Source of the DNA: Thermoplasmatales archaeon UBA509
GTDB lineage: Archaea > Thermoplasmatota > Thermoplasmata > Thermoplasmatales > Thermoplasmataceae
Assembly: GCA_002498845.1 (NCBI GenBank)
Contig: DAJC01000019.1
Location: 1 to 31,870, forward strand
Direction of reading: 5' to 3'
DNA length: 31,870 nucleotides
Shown here: positions 16,023-24,964 of the stretch, one piece after another
Layout of the letters: every line of letters begins with the position of its first letter
Numbering within the stretch: the first letter of the stretch is position 1
Notes under the pieces: generated by a model
Seen by the model: only the letters and a program-made list of their open reading frames with translations
Told to the model about the DNA's origin: nothing
Databases searched by the model: none
Translations under genes and position numbers: made by a program

Positions 16023-17195
16023 TTATGATTCCAGAATTCCAGTAATTATCTGACGGAAGCTATTGATCATATTTTCATAGCTGAATTGCAGAGCAGTATC
16101 ATGCCCTCTTTTACTGATTTCGTCCCTCAATTTGCTATCTTCCAGCAATTTCATTATGGCATCATAAAGGCAATCGGGATTTGCAACAGGACATATGAGT
16201 CCATTTACATTATTAACAATGAACTCGCTTATTCCACCATTGTCTGTAGTGACAGCTGCACAACCACATGCCATGGCCTCAAGTAAAACTAAGGACATGC
16301 CCTCAACGATGGATGGAAGGCAAAAAATCATGCTTTTATTGTACAGGCTTCGCAGCACCTCATTGGTTGGTCTCTTAAAATAATCAATTCTATCTCTGAT
16401 TTTCGCAGGTATTTCCTCTCTCTCGAAATTACCAAAGGCAGCCACTTTAATTTTTTTATCGTTGTTGAGCAATCTGTCAATGACATCCAGTGCATATTTT
16501 GCGCCCTTGTATTTTGCCTTTATCAATGGAAAGATCACATATTCTCTATTCGCCTGATCATACATTATATGATAAAATTCAGCGTCAATTCCGACATGAA
16601 AGAAATACGGATCATCGGACTGGAATCTCTCATGCATCTTTTTATTAATAACTATTTTCTTCAAATTGAATCCATAGGTTCTTCTGGCCCTTTCGAAATT
16701 GCTACCGCTTATGGAGGGATCATCCTCACTATTTTGAATCAGATATAGTGGCTTTGTATCCGGAAGATTCTCGACAAAGAATTTTACATAATATGCCGTT
16801 GGCCATGCTGTTGCCATAATTATCTTAGTTCTGAATTTAGGTTTATCGTTTACATCTACCTGCAGCATTGGTACATTCTTCAAAATTGAGAAGTCATAAT
16901 CTATTTTAAACAATAAATGCGAAATCCTATTGTAATAAAGGGGGTAATATTCAAAAATGAAAGGAAATCTTCTCATGAAGAAGTGAACGAGCCTGGATTT
17001 AAATGTGGCATTGACAGGATTGTAATCCGGAATTAATTCATCAACATTTATAGGTGAAACAAGAACCACCCTGATACCCAGCCTAGTTAATCCGGAAGCT
17101 AGTCTGTATGTTATGTTATCTCCTCCGGTTGGATAAAAACGCCCTATTGGTACTCCGCCTATAACTATCACTAAATCAAAGTCTGTATTTTTCAA
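16023..17195 (-). CDS. Glycosyltransferase family 4
   Basis: This is a 390-residue GT-B transferase. The N-terminus has VIVIGGVPIGRFYPTGGDNI, where the T-G-G-D-N-I loop replaces the usual GGAE and may mark a distinct donor or acceptor group. The donor domain has the E-x7-E motif at E298/E306 in EGMSLVLLEAMACGCAAVTTDNGG, close to the classical GT4 form. The start is TTG at 17195-17193 with GGTGA 7 nt upstream (17203-17207 on the other strand). No in-frame ATG exists before an upstream stop. The gene is A+T-rich compared with regions 1-4. It stands alone, with long spacers on both sides. Substrates are unknown. Confidence 0.87.
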   Translation of the reverse strand: MKNTDFDLVIVIGGVPIGRFYPTGGDNITYRLASGLTRLGIRVVLVSPINVDELIPDYNPVNATFKSRLVHFFMRRFPFIFEYYPLYYNRISHLLFKIDYDFSILKNVPMLQVDVNDKPKFRTKIIMATAWPTAYYVKFFVENLPDTKPLYLIQNSEDDPSISGSNFERARRTYGFNLKKIVINKKMHERFQSDDPYFFHVGIDAEFYHIMYDQANREYVIFPLIKAKYKGAKYALDVIDRLLNNDKKIKVAAFGNFEREEIPAKIRDRIDYFKRPTNEVLRSLYNKSMIFCLPSIVEGMSLVLLEAMACGCAAVTTDNGGISEFIVNNVNGLICPVANPDCLYDAIMKLLEDSKLRDEISKRGHDTALQFSYENMINSFRQIITGILES

Positions 17196-17836
17196 AATAT
17201 TTTCACCATTTTGATCTTTACGAGTTTAAGCATTTAAGTCTAACTTTTCACCATTCATATGACGCTTATTAATTTTTTTGGATTATCTTGCAAAATCGCA
17301 GATAGAAGAGTCAAAAGTACTATATTAAGGAACTCTTTGGTTTAGTGGGGGTAAATTCAAACCTTCTCCAATTTCCAGTATCCTCCCACGAAGCGCAAAG
17401 CGTTCACGCAATCCTGGTTATGGTACAATCTCTAGTTATCATGACCTATTGGCTTGTGTGATACCTTAACGACATTAAAATGAGGTGCGTATTTTACCCG
17501 CACAATGTTAAAGAGATCCTAAATTAATATTCCACAGCAGATTTTGTCGAAATTAGTGAGTCGTGCCAAAGGTATGATCAAATTACATTTGAAATCAAAG
17601 CAAATGGATCAAATATATCTATGTACTGGATACAATGAGATGTTCTCCGACTTTCAGAATTTATCGAAATTAACTTTTCATTTCGCAACCATTTCTATAA
17701 AGAATCTTCCATCATTAATGCAATTATTCTGGAATAGTATTTCCAGAGGCTAATTGTTGGAAAGCTTAAGAGAAATCTTATAGTGTTGCTGCGATCAGCT
17801 ATATAATCTTCAAAATAAAACTCTGGAGTTGCCATA
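17196..17836. other. 641-bp divergent spacer with no recognisable gene
   Basis: This A/T-rich spacer separates two GT4 genes. It holds the Shine-Dalgarno and an A/T box for the leftward gene, and a TATA box (TATATAATC, ~17799-17807) about 30 nt before the rightward ATG. A small dyad GTGCG...CGCAC lies near 17485-17503. One forward frame around 17530-17750 has few stops but matches no family I know, and the 69-codon frame from 17544 has no recognisable motif. It could be decayed coding sequence. Confidence 0.5.
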
Positions 17837-18874
17837 ATGAAAGCCGCAGTTATTAACGAATCGTCTAAATACAGTGGTTTAGGAAGATATGCAGAGGGGC
17901 TTTCTCTTGCTCTATCGTCACAACTCGTAACAATAATTACAGATAGCCAAAAGAAAGTCGAGGATTATGAGGGGAATATTATTCGATCAAGACCATTGAT
18001 TTCTCTCGGGAGTAACTGGTATCTAAGCCATAGATACCCTGGCATTTTTCTTCGACCAGCAGTTAAGGAACTCAAGAGAGTTCTATATGATACTGAAATA
18101 GTTCACTATTCGGCTCAGGGAATTCGCAAGTTTCCAGTTGGAACAAAAACAATCTATACTGTCCACGATCTTTTTGGTTTCAGCAACAATTATGATTCTA
18201 ATAGAAGGCTTACAAAATTAATGAAAATAAATTTAAAGGAAATACTCTCAGCTGATGCCATAGTAACCGTATCGGAATATGTAAAATCCAAGGTCATCGA
18301 TCTAGGGTATGATGGCATACTGGAAACTGCATATCCTTTTGTATCTGATACCTTTACCCAGATCTTGGACAAGGCTAAACTAAGGATTGCTCTTGGCCTT
18401 CCGGTAGACAAAAAGCTGGTCTTAAGTGTATCTACACTTGATCCACGAAAAAACCTATCCGCCGTATATGGAACAATGAAAAAGCTTGGCTCAGATCACA
18501 AACTGGTAAGGGTGGGGCAGATTCAGGGAGAGGGATATTCATTCATTCATGTGGATAGCGAAAAACTCAACATGATTTACAATGCATGTGATGTTCTACT
18601 TTTCCCGTCTCTAGATGAAGGATTTGGATATCCCATCGCGGAGGCAATGAGAGTTGGATTACCAGTTGTAGCTTCTGACATACAGATTTTCAGAGAAATA
18701 GCATCTGAAGCTGCATATCTGGTTAAACCAATTCCAGAAAATCTTTATTCTGCGATTAAGGAGATCATTCTGGAACCAAACAAGTATATTGAAAGCGGTC
18801 TTAAGAGAGGAGAAAAGTTCACATTCAACCAATTCAGAGATCGAATACTTGAAATTTATAGGAAGCTCAATTGA
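17837..18874 (+). CDS. Glycosyltransferase family 4
   Basis: This is a 345-residue GT-B enzyme. The N-terminal S-G-L-G-R-Y-A-E-G-L at residues 13-22 is the acceptor-domain glycine loop. TIYTVHDLFGF, then SADAIVTVSEYVKSKVI are the usual central motifs. L-S-V-S-T-L-D-P-R-K-N-L begins the donor domain, in the form typical of mannosyl- and rhamnosyltransferase-like GT4 members. The E-x7-E motif is E261/E269 in EGFGYPIAEAMRVGLPVVASD. The start is leaderless behind the TATA box noted in the upstream spacer. Given the nearby rml genes, a rhamnosyltransferase role is possible but not shown. Confidence 0.9.
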   Translation: MKAAVINESSKYSGLGRYAEGLSLALSSQLVTIITDSQKKVEDYEGNIIRSRPLISLGSNWYLSHRYPGIFLRPAVKELKRVLYDTEIVHYSAQGIRKFPVGTKTIYTVHDLFGFSNNYDSNRRLTKLMKINLKEILSADAIVTVSEYVKSKVIDLGYDGILETAYPFVSDTFTQILDKAKLRIALGLPVDKKLVLSVSTLDPRKNLSAVYGTMKKLGSDHKLVRVGQIQGEGYSFIHVDSEKLNMIYNACDVLLFPSLDEGFGYPIAEAMRVGLPVVASDIQIFREIASEAAYLVKPIPENLYSAIKEIILEPNKYIESGLKRGEKFTFNQFRDRILEIYRKLN

Positions 18875-19381
18875 AATGTTTCTCGCATTCATATCATCAG
18901 GACAGGCTCCTCAATTTGTAATGTATTTTGGTTCTAGACTTGCAAATGATCTGCAATGTGCTTCCATTAACGGCATCCATGTTCTAATGAATTGAAGGAA
19001 TAATGGCAATTTTCGTATATGGTGAACATAAAAAGAATTGCCTGGACATCCTCTACGCATTCTACCTTCCCGGATTTATTTTATGAAATTCACAGGAGAC
19101 ATATCTAATCTGCACAATATGATACAGGAATGATAAAACTGAGGATTTTTATCAACAGAATGTTCAGATCATTTAATCCAATTGAGGAATAATCATTTGA
19201 AAAGCTGTAATGCGCTGCCATGTCGAACATTTTCTCCACTTAAGATATCTTGATTTCAACAGTAAAATAATTTCCTGACATCCTTCCCTTTGTATCCTGT
19301 GGCAGCAAGGTTGATAATTCAGCTAATAGTTGGCTTTGGTTTACAAAAATCATCTATATATGGTTCTAGTATAACTGAAAG
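18875..19381. other. 507-bp spacer, possibly holding decayed transposase sequence
   Basis: No intact gene is seen. At its right end TCTATATATGG (~19350-19360) is the TATA box for the next gene. On the opposite strand, from about 19300 leftward, a frame broken by stops includes A-T-G-Y-K-G-K-D-V-R-K-L-F and E-N-V-R-H-G. This vaguely recalls DDE transposase catalytic-domain text, but the match is too short to call. Confidence 0.35.
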
Positions 19382-20503
19382 ATGAAGATTGCAATCGTTG
19401 TTCCCTACATCCCAAAAATAGAAGGTAATAGAATGGCTTTCAACATTGCCAGGGGCTTGTCCGCAGGTAACGATGTAACGGTGATAAGCCATACAGTGAC
19501 ATCGAAAGCTGTAAATGAAGTAAAAGAACTCTGTAACCCTGCCAAACTTAAATACTTCAGGCAGACAGAGTCCGGGGGGTTTGGAAGTAAGTTTGCTTTA
19601 AAATATCAATTTTTAAGAGGAAAGAGTAGAGAATTGGCTAACTTTATATTGAAATCAGATAAATTTGATGCCATAATAGTGATTGCGAACGAAGGACACT
19701 GGTTACCTTCCTACATTAAGAGGAAATCGAATGCGAAAGTCTATCTGATATTGATGGAACTACATGACCGTGGAATTATATCACTTCAGAATTCGAATGC
19801 CAATAATGCTATCGTAAAGGGCATTGTTCTTTCACCGGTTTACGGCTTCCTCAAATACTTTGAGAGAATGAGATTCTCTTCTTTCGACCTATTGTTTGCA
19901 AATTCCATATGGACTAAAATTATTTTTGAGTACCTATATGGTTTACCCGTTTCAGATGTTATATTTGCCATCGATACAGAACACTTCAAGCCTTCATCAA
20001 GTAGAACATTCAATGATAATTTCATAGTGGTCCCTACAGCTAGCCTAAAGAACAATTCCACGGCTATGGAGACCTTGAAAAGACTCTCTGCTGAAGGCAT
20101 TAGGTTGATTTGTTACGGGTCAGTAATTGTTCCAGGAGTTGAAAATCTCGGGTATATTGATGATGATAGGATGATACAGATCCTCAGTAATGCCTCAGCT
20201 ACACTGTTCCTTTTTGGTTATGAAGCTCTCGGCCTGATTCCCCTTGAATCATTGGCATGCGGAACGCCTGTTATAACAGAAAAGAAGCAGGGACCGGAAT
20301 TACAACTGGCTGGCAATGAGAACGTGCATTTCTTCAATTCCTATGAAGAATTGAAAGAGTTGTGCATGCAACTAACCAGAACAGAGAAGACAGATGCCAT
20401 TAAGAATAGCTGTAGGGCTTCCATTATTGAATACGATTACAGAAAGGTTACGGAGATGTTACGGTCAAGATTGATTCAGAACCTGGGAGTTTGTGAGGCT
20501 TAA
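19382..20503 (+). CDS. Glycosyltransferase family 4
   Basis: This is a 373-residue GT-B transferase with the N-terminus MKIAIVVPYIPKIEGNRMAF. The acceptor domain has FDLLFANSIWTKII..YLYGLP and then a variant linker IDTEHFKP. The donor domain carries E281/E289 in EALGLIPLESLACGTPVITE, with Leu and Ser variants seen also in the 6180 gene's relatives. The order and wording of these motifs make it a paralogue of the GT4 at 6180. It has leaderless initiation behind a TATA box. Its last 39 bp overlap the convergent GT4 gene at 20465. Substrates are unknown. Confidence 0.87.
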   Translation: MKIAIVVPYIPKIEGNRMAFNIARGLSAGNDVTVISHTVTSKAVNEVKELCNPAKLKYFRQTESGGFGSKFALKYQFLRGKSRELANFILKSDKFDAIIVIANEGHWLPSYIKRKSNAKVYLILMELHDRGIISLQNSNANNAIVKGIVLSPVYGFLKYFERMRFSSFDLLFANSIWTKIIFEYLYGLPVSDVIFAIDTEHFKPSSSRTFNDNFIVVPTASLKNNSTAMETLKRLSAEGIRLICYGSVIVPGVENLGYIDDDRMIQILSNASATLFLFGYEALGLIPLESLACGTPVITEKKQGPELQLAGNENVHFFNSYEELKELCMQLTRTEKTDAIKNSCRASIIEYDYRKVTEMLRSRLIQNLGVCEA

Positions 20504-21598
20504 AATGTCTGAATACAGTTTCTTTGTAACAACACTGTTATCATAAGTCTTTTCAGCATATTCATGTTCCCTGCTGGACATAGACCTTAATTTATCAATA
20601 TTTCCGGAAAGTGAAATAAGTCGCTCGGAAATTTTTTCCGGGTCAGGATCAGTATACTCCAGAAAACCCAATTGCTCAAGATCGTCGTATGATCCTCTGA
20701 GAATTCTGGAAGTAATGACATATTCTCCAGAAGAGACAGCCTCCACAATCACAGTTGGAAGTGCATCCCAGCGTGTTGGATAAACAAAAATGTCACATTT
20801 TCCAAATAGTTCGGCAAGTTCGTCGTCACTCAACACACCATGATATCTCACGTTACCAAGTTTTCTTGCCTCAATTATTGAGGAATAATCACCAGACCCT
20901 GCTATATTGAAAACAAATCTATCGTCATCACTCATTCTTTCAGCAGTATCAAGAAAAATGTCAACTCCCTTTATGTAAATGAGCCTAGCAACGTACAGGA
21001 TATTTATCTTATTAGACCGGATTCTTGGATAAAAACTAGTAGTATCAGTCCCAATCTTTCCAATGAAATAAGGCTTGTTCATTCTTCTTCCAATTTCAGC
21101 TGATTTGGGGAACAAATGAAAAGCATCGATCTTTCTGTACACCAGTCCAGATCTAATGAAGGCCACCAAGACTCTCGTGTAAAAATTATTGAATGCAAAC
21201 TGACCGTGATTGCTTCCAATCACTTTCTTTGCTGTAAATAGTGGCCAATATTCATTTTTAAAAAGGTATACTACATCATACCCCTGTATTTGTCTCAGAA
21301 GCTTTCTATTAACAAATTTTGTATACCTTATCATAAACGGAAGCAGCATTTGATAGAGCGGAATTGTTGCCCTGTGCAGTTTTAGGAACGATATGCAGTG
21401 TTCAAAATCCCGTATGGTCAAGATCTGCTTCAAACCCATCCTACTGAGAATATCTGGATCTATTCGTTTCACCTGAAAAAACTGTGACTGGACAACTGTC
21501 ACATTATCTCTGTATTCTGAATTGACATAATTGATAAGTGCCCTTTCAATACCTCCTCCCACAGCCACATTTGTGTTGATAAAGAAAATAATCTTCAT
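20465..21598 (-). CDS. Glycosyltransferase family 4 with Asp in place of the first motif Glu
   Basis: This is a 377-residue GT-B enzyme. It begins MKIIFFINTNVAVGGGIERAL, where the G-G-G-I-E-R loop is the GT4 acceptor-domain signature. The donor domain starts I-L-Y-V-A-R-L-I-Y-I-K-G-V-D. In place of E-x7-E it has D278-x7-E286 (W-D-A-L-P-T-V-I-V-E-A). Asp at this first position occurs in some GT4 members, so activity is likely. ATG at 21598 is preferred because it gives the family N-terminus. The frame is open to 21679, but the extra 27 residues look like spacer. Its 3' end overlaps the convergent GT4 by 39 bp. Confidence 0.88.
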   Translation of the reverse strand: MKIIFFINTNVAVGGGIERALINYVNSEYRDNVTVVQSQFFQVKRIDPDILSRMGLKQILTIRDFEHCISFLKLHRATIPLYQMLLPFMIRYTKFVNRKLLRQIQGYDVVYLFKNEYWPLFTAKKVIGSNHGQFAFNNFYTRVLVAFIRSGLVYRKIDAFHLFPKSAEIGRRMNKPYFIGKIGTDTTSFYPRIRSNKINILYVARLIYIKGVDIFLDTAERMSDDDRFVFNIAGSGDYSSIIEARKLGNVRYHGVLSDDELAELFGKCDIFVYPTRWDALPTVIVEAVSSGEYVITSRILRGSYDDLEQLGFLEYTDPDPEKISERLISLSGNIDKLRSMSSREHEYAEKTYDNSVVTKKLYSDILSLTNSQVLNQS

Positions 21599-21936
21599 GA
21601 TAGATTTGATCCTTTGAGCGGTATTATTCTCCAAGTTAATTTTATTTTCCTGCAGATGAAGGAGATTTAACATTATCAACTCCTACTGTTAACTCCCGGG
21701 AATTCCATTTTTTTTCATTCAGCCATATTTCGGAAACTTTGAGATTCCCCATATTGTAGTTGTTAATGATAATTCACGAAAACATTAATAAATGGTTACC
21801 GAGTTGGTATTGAGACACAGTGAATAATGGCCTCACAGTATGACAGTGGGCTGAAAATCTCATTATATAATTTTGGTAAATTACAGATTCGAAAACTTTT
21901 GGCACATCTTTTATACAATCTCAATATTTCTTCACT
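21599..21936. other. 338-bp divergent spacer
   Basis: It lies between a leftward GT4 and a rightward GT2. TCTTTTATACAAT (~21906-21918) is the TATA box for the GTG-started GT2, about 25 nt upstream. The left part is open in the GT4 frame up to 21679 without motif support. Nothing else is recognisable. Confidence 0.5.
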
Positions 21937-22725
21937 GTGGGCATTACTGTTATAGTTACATCTTACAACGATCACAGAATTGAAGATACCCTGAAATCTC
22001 TTTCTCTGCAGACCATTATACCGCAGGAAATACTGGTTGCAGATGGGGGAACTGCGTGGGACATTAAGTCCATCTGTGATAGGTACAACGCAAGACTGGA
22101 AATTATAAAAGGAAATGTTTCCAAAACAAGATCAGTTGCTATATCTCTTGCAATCGGAGACATAATGGCCTTCATAGACACGGATGAGATAGCTCCACAG
22201 GAATGGCTGTCTATACTTACAAAGCCAATACTTTCAGGTGAAGCAGATTTTACTGGAGGACCTACAAAACATCAGCCCGCAAAGTCACAGGCTGAGCTTT
22301 ACGTGGATATGCTGGAAGATAATCTATACGAGACCCTTGTAAAGAGGGATATAAGATACTTGCCCATGGGAAATTCTGCCTGGAGCAGGAAAGTCTTCGA
22401 TCAAGTTGGAACATTTGATGCAAGTTTTGTTGCATCGGAAGATTATGATATAAACATCAGAGCGCTTAAGGCAGGTTTTACAGGAAAATTCCTGCCGAAC
22501 GCATGGGTATACCATGATCATTCAGAAATAAATAATCCTGGAAAACTGTTCAAAAAGAGATACAGATATCTCAGGGCAACAGCCCTGCTATACATAGAGA
22601 AATCAGCACTTGTTGATCGCCTCTCAATTGGAAGGAGGAAAATGGTGAAACATCCATATGCCATAATTGAGGCTATGTTGAAGCCAGTGGCATTTATGGA
22701 TGCCGTATTAAGGGGGTATCTCTGA
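21937..22725 (+). CDS. Glycosyltransferase family 2
   Basis: This is a 262-residue GT-A enzyme. It has GITVIVTSYNDHRIEDTLKSL then EILVADGG, F-I-D-T-D-E at about residues 72-77 as the metal site, and the later G-N-S-A-W-S-R-K-V-F..F-D..F-V-A-S-E-D-Y-D-I-N-I-R-A, in which the E-D pair is the usual catalytic-base region. It resembles GT2 proteins that add sugars to exopolysaccharide and S-layer glycans. The GTG start is supported by the TATA box 25 nt upstream, with no ATG in frame near it. It stands as a single gene with spacers on both sides. Substrates are unknown. Confidence 0.88.
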   Translation: MGITVIVTSYNDHRIEDTLKSLSLQTIIPQEILVADGGTAWDIKSICDRYNARLEIIKGNVSKTRSVAISLAIGDIMAFIDTDEIAPQEWLSILTKPILSGEADFTGGPTKHQPAKSQAELYVDMLEDNLYETLVKRDIRYLPMGNSAWSRKVFDQVGTFDASFVASEDYDINIRALKAGFTGKFLPNAWVYHDHSEINNPGKLFKKRYRYLRATALLYIEKSALVDRLSIGRRKMVKHPYAIIEAMLKPVAFMDAVLRGYL

Positions 22726-23137
22726 AGGTTATCTTCAGTATCTATAGCTTAGAAGATTTTCTTTATCTATGTGGGTAGCTGTAGTCTCTTCCGTAAATCG
22801 CCTGAGATTCATATGCAGATTATCATTCATTTAATAACGTATTATTAATTTGAGATAGACGGTTAGAATTAGGGGACGGAAAATGCCCATAAGATACTGG
22901 AATTCCAACAAGGATTGCGGAAATCTTGGATCAAAGAATGTTGAAGAAAGTAATGGAATAAGTCACTGAGTTACATTTGAAAACAAGTCAATACATTCAT
23001 TATGTTCCAAATTTAATGTTGCTTCGATAGCGAGATTACATTATTCATCCTAATTTTATGCGATTATTTCTTAAACGAGAGCCTCAGGTAAAGTAAAATA
23101 TAAAACAAGGAGATCACAACATAGGAAACTATGGAAA
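22726..23137. other. 412-bp spacer with no recognisable gene
   Basis: It is A/T-rich. AAATATAAAAC (~23096-23106) is a TATA box for the next GT2, about 35 nt from its ATG, and AAGGAG follows it. A 28-codon frame starts at ATG 22884 and has no support. Nothing else is seen. Confidence 0.5.
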
Positions 23138-24097
23138 ATGCCCCTTGTTAGTGTGATCCTTACAACACATGATAGACCTCAGTATGTTCGTGAGGCCCTC
23201 AATAGCCTGGAGTCACAGACTGCTTCAGGAAATGACTTTGAGATATTGATCGTGACAGATTATGATCTTGGAGAACTGGAATTCAAGCGGAAGGAAATAC
23301 AACTAAAAATTCTCAGGGTTTCAGAAACTCAGCTCTGGTATAAGCATCGGGCTGGAATAGAAAATTCATCCGGTTCCTACATATCCTTCATGGACGATGA
23401 CGACCTCTTCTGCCCAAGGAAAATTGAGCGTCTGGTATCTTTGATAGGGGAGGTACCAGAAACTGATATGGTAGTCAACGGCAAACTATTCTTCTACAAT
23501 ATAACAGATAAGAACATTTCTGGTCATCAATGTAGTTTTCTGGATGCTTTTACATTCGAATCATCTGAATTAATGAACCGAAAACTGAACAGTTTTGTGC
23601 CTTGGTATAACCTAAGCAGCATGACCATTAGACGTGAAATAGCGATTCAGGGATTACAACTAACAGACTTGTTAATACGAGAGATAGATCCATTTTGGTA
23701 TATCACATGTCTGGACAGGTCGCGCAAAATCATTTACGATCAATCGGAACTTACCTTTTATCGGAGGCATTCAGGTGGCGTGAGCAGATCCGATAACCGA
23801 CAGAAGGTATGCAACTATGCCAAGGAGGCTATAGAAAGTTACGATTTTATGTTAAGGATTTTTAATCAGCGAGCAGCTCTGCAACTTGCATCAATGTTGC
23901 AGGAGGAGTGGATTGGAAAATCCATGGCCATCGGTTGTGCGCAAACCGAGGCCAATAAAATAGGTCTAATTTTAGGTCTTCTCCATTATGTTAGATTTCA
24001 ATCCTTCCGGTATATATTGAAACCAGTCTTTTTGCTTTTTTTATCTTTTTTCTCCTACAACTTCTCATATTCGCTTTACAAGATATTCTACAAATAA
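23138..24097 (+). CDS. Glycosyltransferase family 2
   Basis: This is a 319-residue GT-A enzyme. It has VSVILTTHDRPQYVREALNSL at the start and F-M-D-D-D-D-L-F near residues 87-94 as the metal site, followed by a middle H-S-G-G-V-S. It ends in a hydrophobic stretch LKPVFLLFLSFFSYNF (about 290-312) that may anchor it to the membrane. It resembles the GT2 at 7226 in the DDD motif, size and C-terminal shape, so the two are probable paralogues. It is the last glycan gene before the metabolic region. Donor and acceptor are unknown. Confidence 0.87.
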   Translation: MPLVSVILTTHDRPQYVREALNSLESQTASGNDFEILIVTDYDLGELEFKRKEIQLKILRVSETQLWYKHRAGIENSSGSYISFMDDDDLFCPRKIERLVSLIGEVPETDMVVNGKLFFYNITDKNISGHQCSFLDAFTFESSELMNRKLNSFVPWYNLSSMTIRREIAIQGLQLTDLLIREIDPFWYITCLDRSRKIIYDQSELTFYRRHSGGVSRSDNRQKVCNYAKEAIESYDFMLRIFNQRAALQLASMLQEEWIGKSMAIGCAQTEANKIGLILGLLHYVRFQSFRYILKPVFLLFLSFFSYNFSYSLYKIFYK

Positions 24098-24200
24098 TGC
24101 CAATTTGTCAAGAATGTTGTTTATTAAATGGGGTTCCTAATTTCCGGATACAAAAATTACAGTATAACTTCTATTTCTGCCTGAATTTATGAAGGTTGAA

Positions 24201-24866
24201 TCATGTCTCAGACCTGAAGCTCTTGCCCAGTTCATCTCCCAGGGTGAAGTAATGTCGGAATGAGTATATTAGTGGCTTCCATTCCTTAACATTCACATGC
24301 GTATCATCCAGGATTACTTTCTTGTTGGCGTAAACTGCAATTACATTTACTTCGACAATGGCAGCCAGTTGCCCATCCTGCTCACTCATTTTGTATATAT
24401 TCCGGACGTTACATTCCATCTGTATTTCACACTCTTTAACACGTGGTGGCTTCACTACTTCAGAAGGAACAGGATGGAGTGATGCAGCGCTGAACTTGTC
24501 ACTTTCGTACCTGAAAGTCCCCATCTTCTGAAATGGGACAGGGTTTTTTCCTGTTAGTGGAGCAAGTTTCTCAACATTCTTCCAGAGGGTCTGATCCGGA
24601 AAATTCAACATGCATTCACCTGTTGCTTTCAGGTTTTCAAGAGTCTTTCCAAGCACTGATAGCCCCAGAACCACTGTGTTTCCAAGTGCCCATGCGGAAG
24701 ACATTGGAGCGAGATCAACATTGCCTCTGCCATCAGCCGTTGCAATCAATACCACTGGCGTTCCAAAATAGAGTATTTTTGGCCTAATCTGTACAGTATT
24801 TGAAATTTCTGGCTTCAAAAATTCCCCATGAGAAGCAAACATGCTGGGGTCTGTTTCATTTTCCAT
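24201..24866 (-). CDS. Flavin reductase-like / DIM6-NTAB family FMN-binding protein
   Basis: This 221-residue protein is of the flavin-reductase-like split-barrel family. It has R-P-K-I-L-Y-F-G-T-P-V-V-L-I, G-N-V-D-L-A-P-M-S-S-A-W-A-L-G (the FMN phosphate-binding turn, about residues 50-64), G-E-C-M-L-N-F-P, and the C-terminal V-Y-A-N-K-K-V-I-L-D. Family members bind FMN and reduce it with NAD(P)H, or act as stand-alone flavoproteins. The reaction here is unknown. ATG 24866 is used. ATG at 24842 would drop eight residues and fits better with the TATA-like GATATAAAATGG as a leaderless promoter. It is divergent from the ArsR-type gene across 98 bp, which suggests that regulator controls it. Confidence 0.8.
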   Translation of the reverse strand: MENETDPSMFASHGEFLKPEISNTVQIRPKILYFGTPVVLIATADGRGNVDLAPMSSAWALGNTVVLGLSVLGKTLENLKATGECMLNFPDQTLWKNVEKLAPLTGKNPVPFQKMGTFRYESDKFSAASLHPVPSEVVKPPRVKECEIQMECNVRNIYKMSEQDGQLAAIVEVNVIAVYANKKVILDDTHVNVKEWKPLIYSFRHYFTLGDELGKSFRSET

Positions 24867-24964
24867 TTTATATCATCGTTCTTGAGCCCAAGTAGTTGCT
24901 GATACCAGCATGTTATCTTATGCATCCTCACTTTCATATACAGGCTGTTGTTCCTTCAATTTGA

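Noticed and set aside
17544..17753. A 69-codon forward frame in the spacer between two GT4 genes.
   Set aside because: No motif, no promoter at its start, and low-complexity content typical of A/T-rich spacer.
18875..19381. Transposase-like text (Y-K-G-K-D-V-R-K-L-F) on the reverse strand near 19300.
   Set aside because: The frame is broken by several stops and the similarity is too short to name a family, so it is kept only as a remark in the spacer entry.
22884..22970. A 28-codon frame starting MPIRYWNSNKD in the spacer before the last GT2.
   Set aside because: No TATA box or Shine-Dalgarno at a fitting distance and no recognisable motif; such frames are common by chance.
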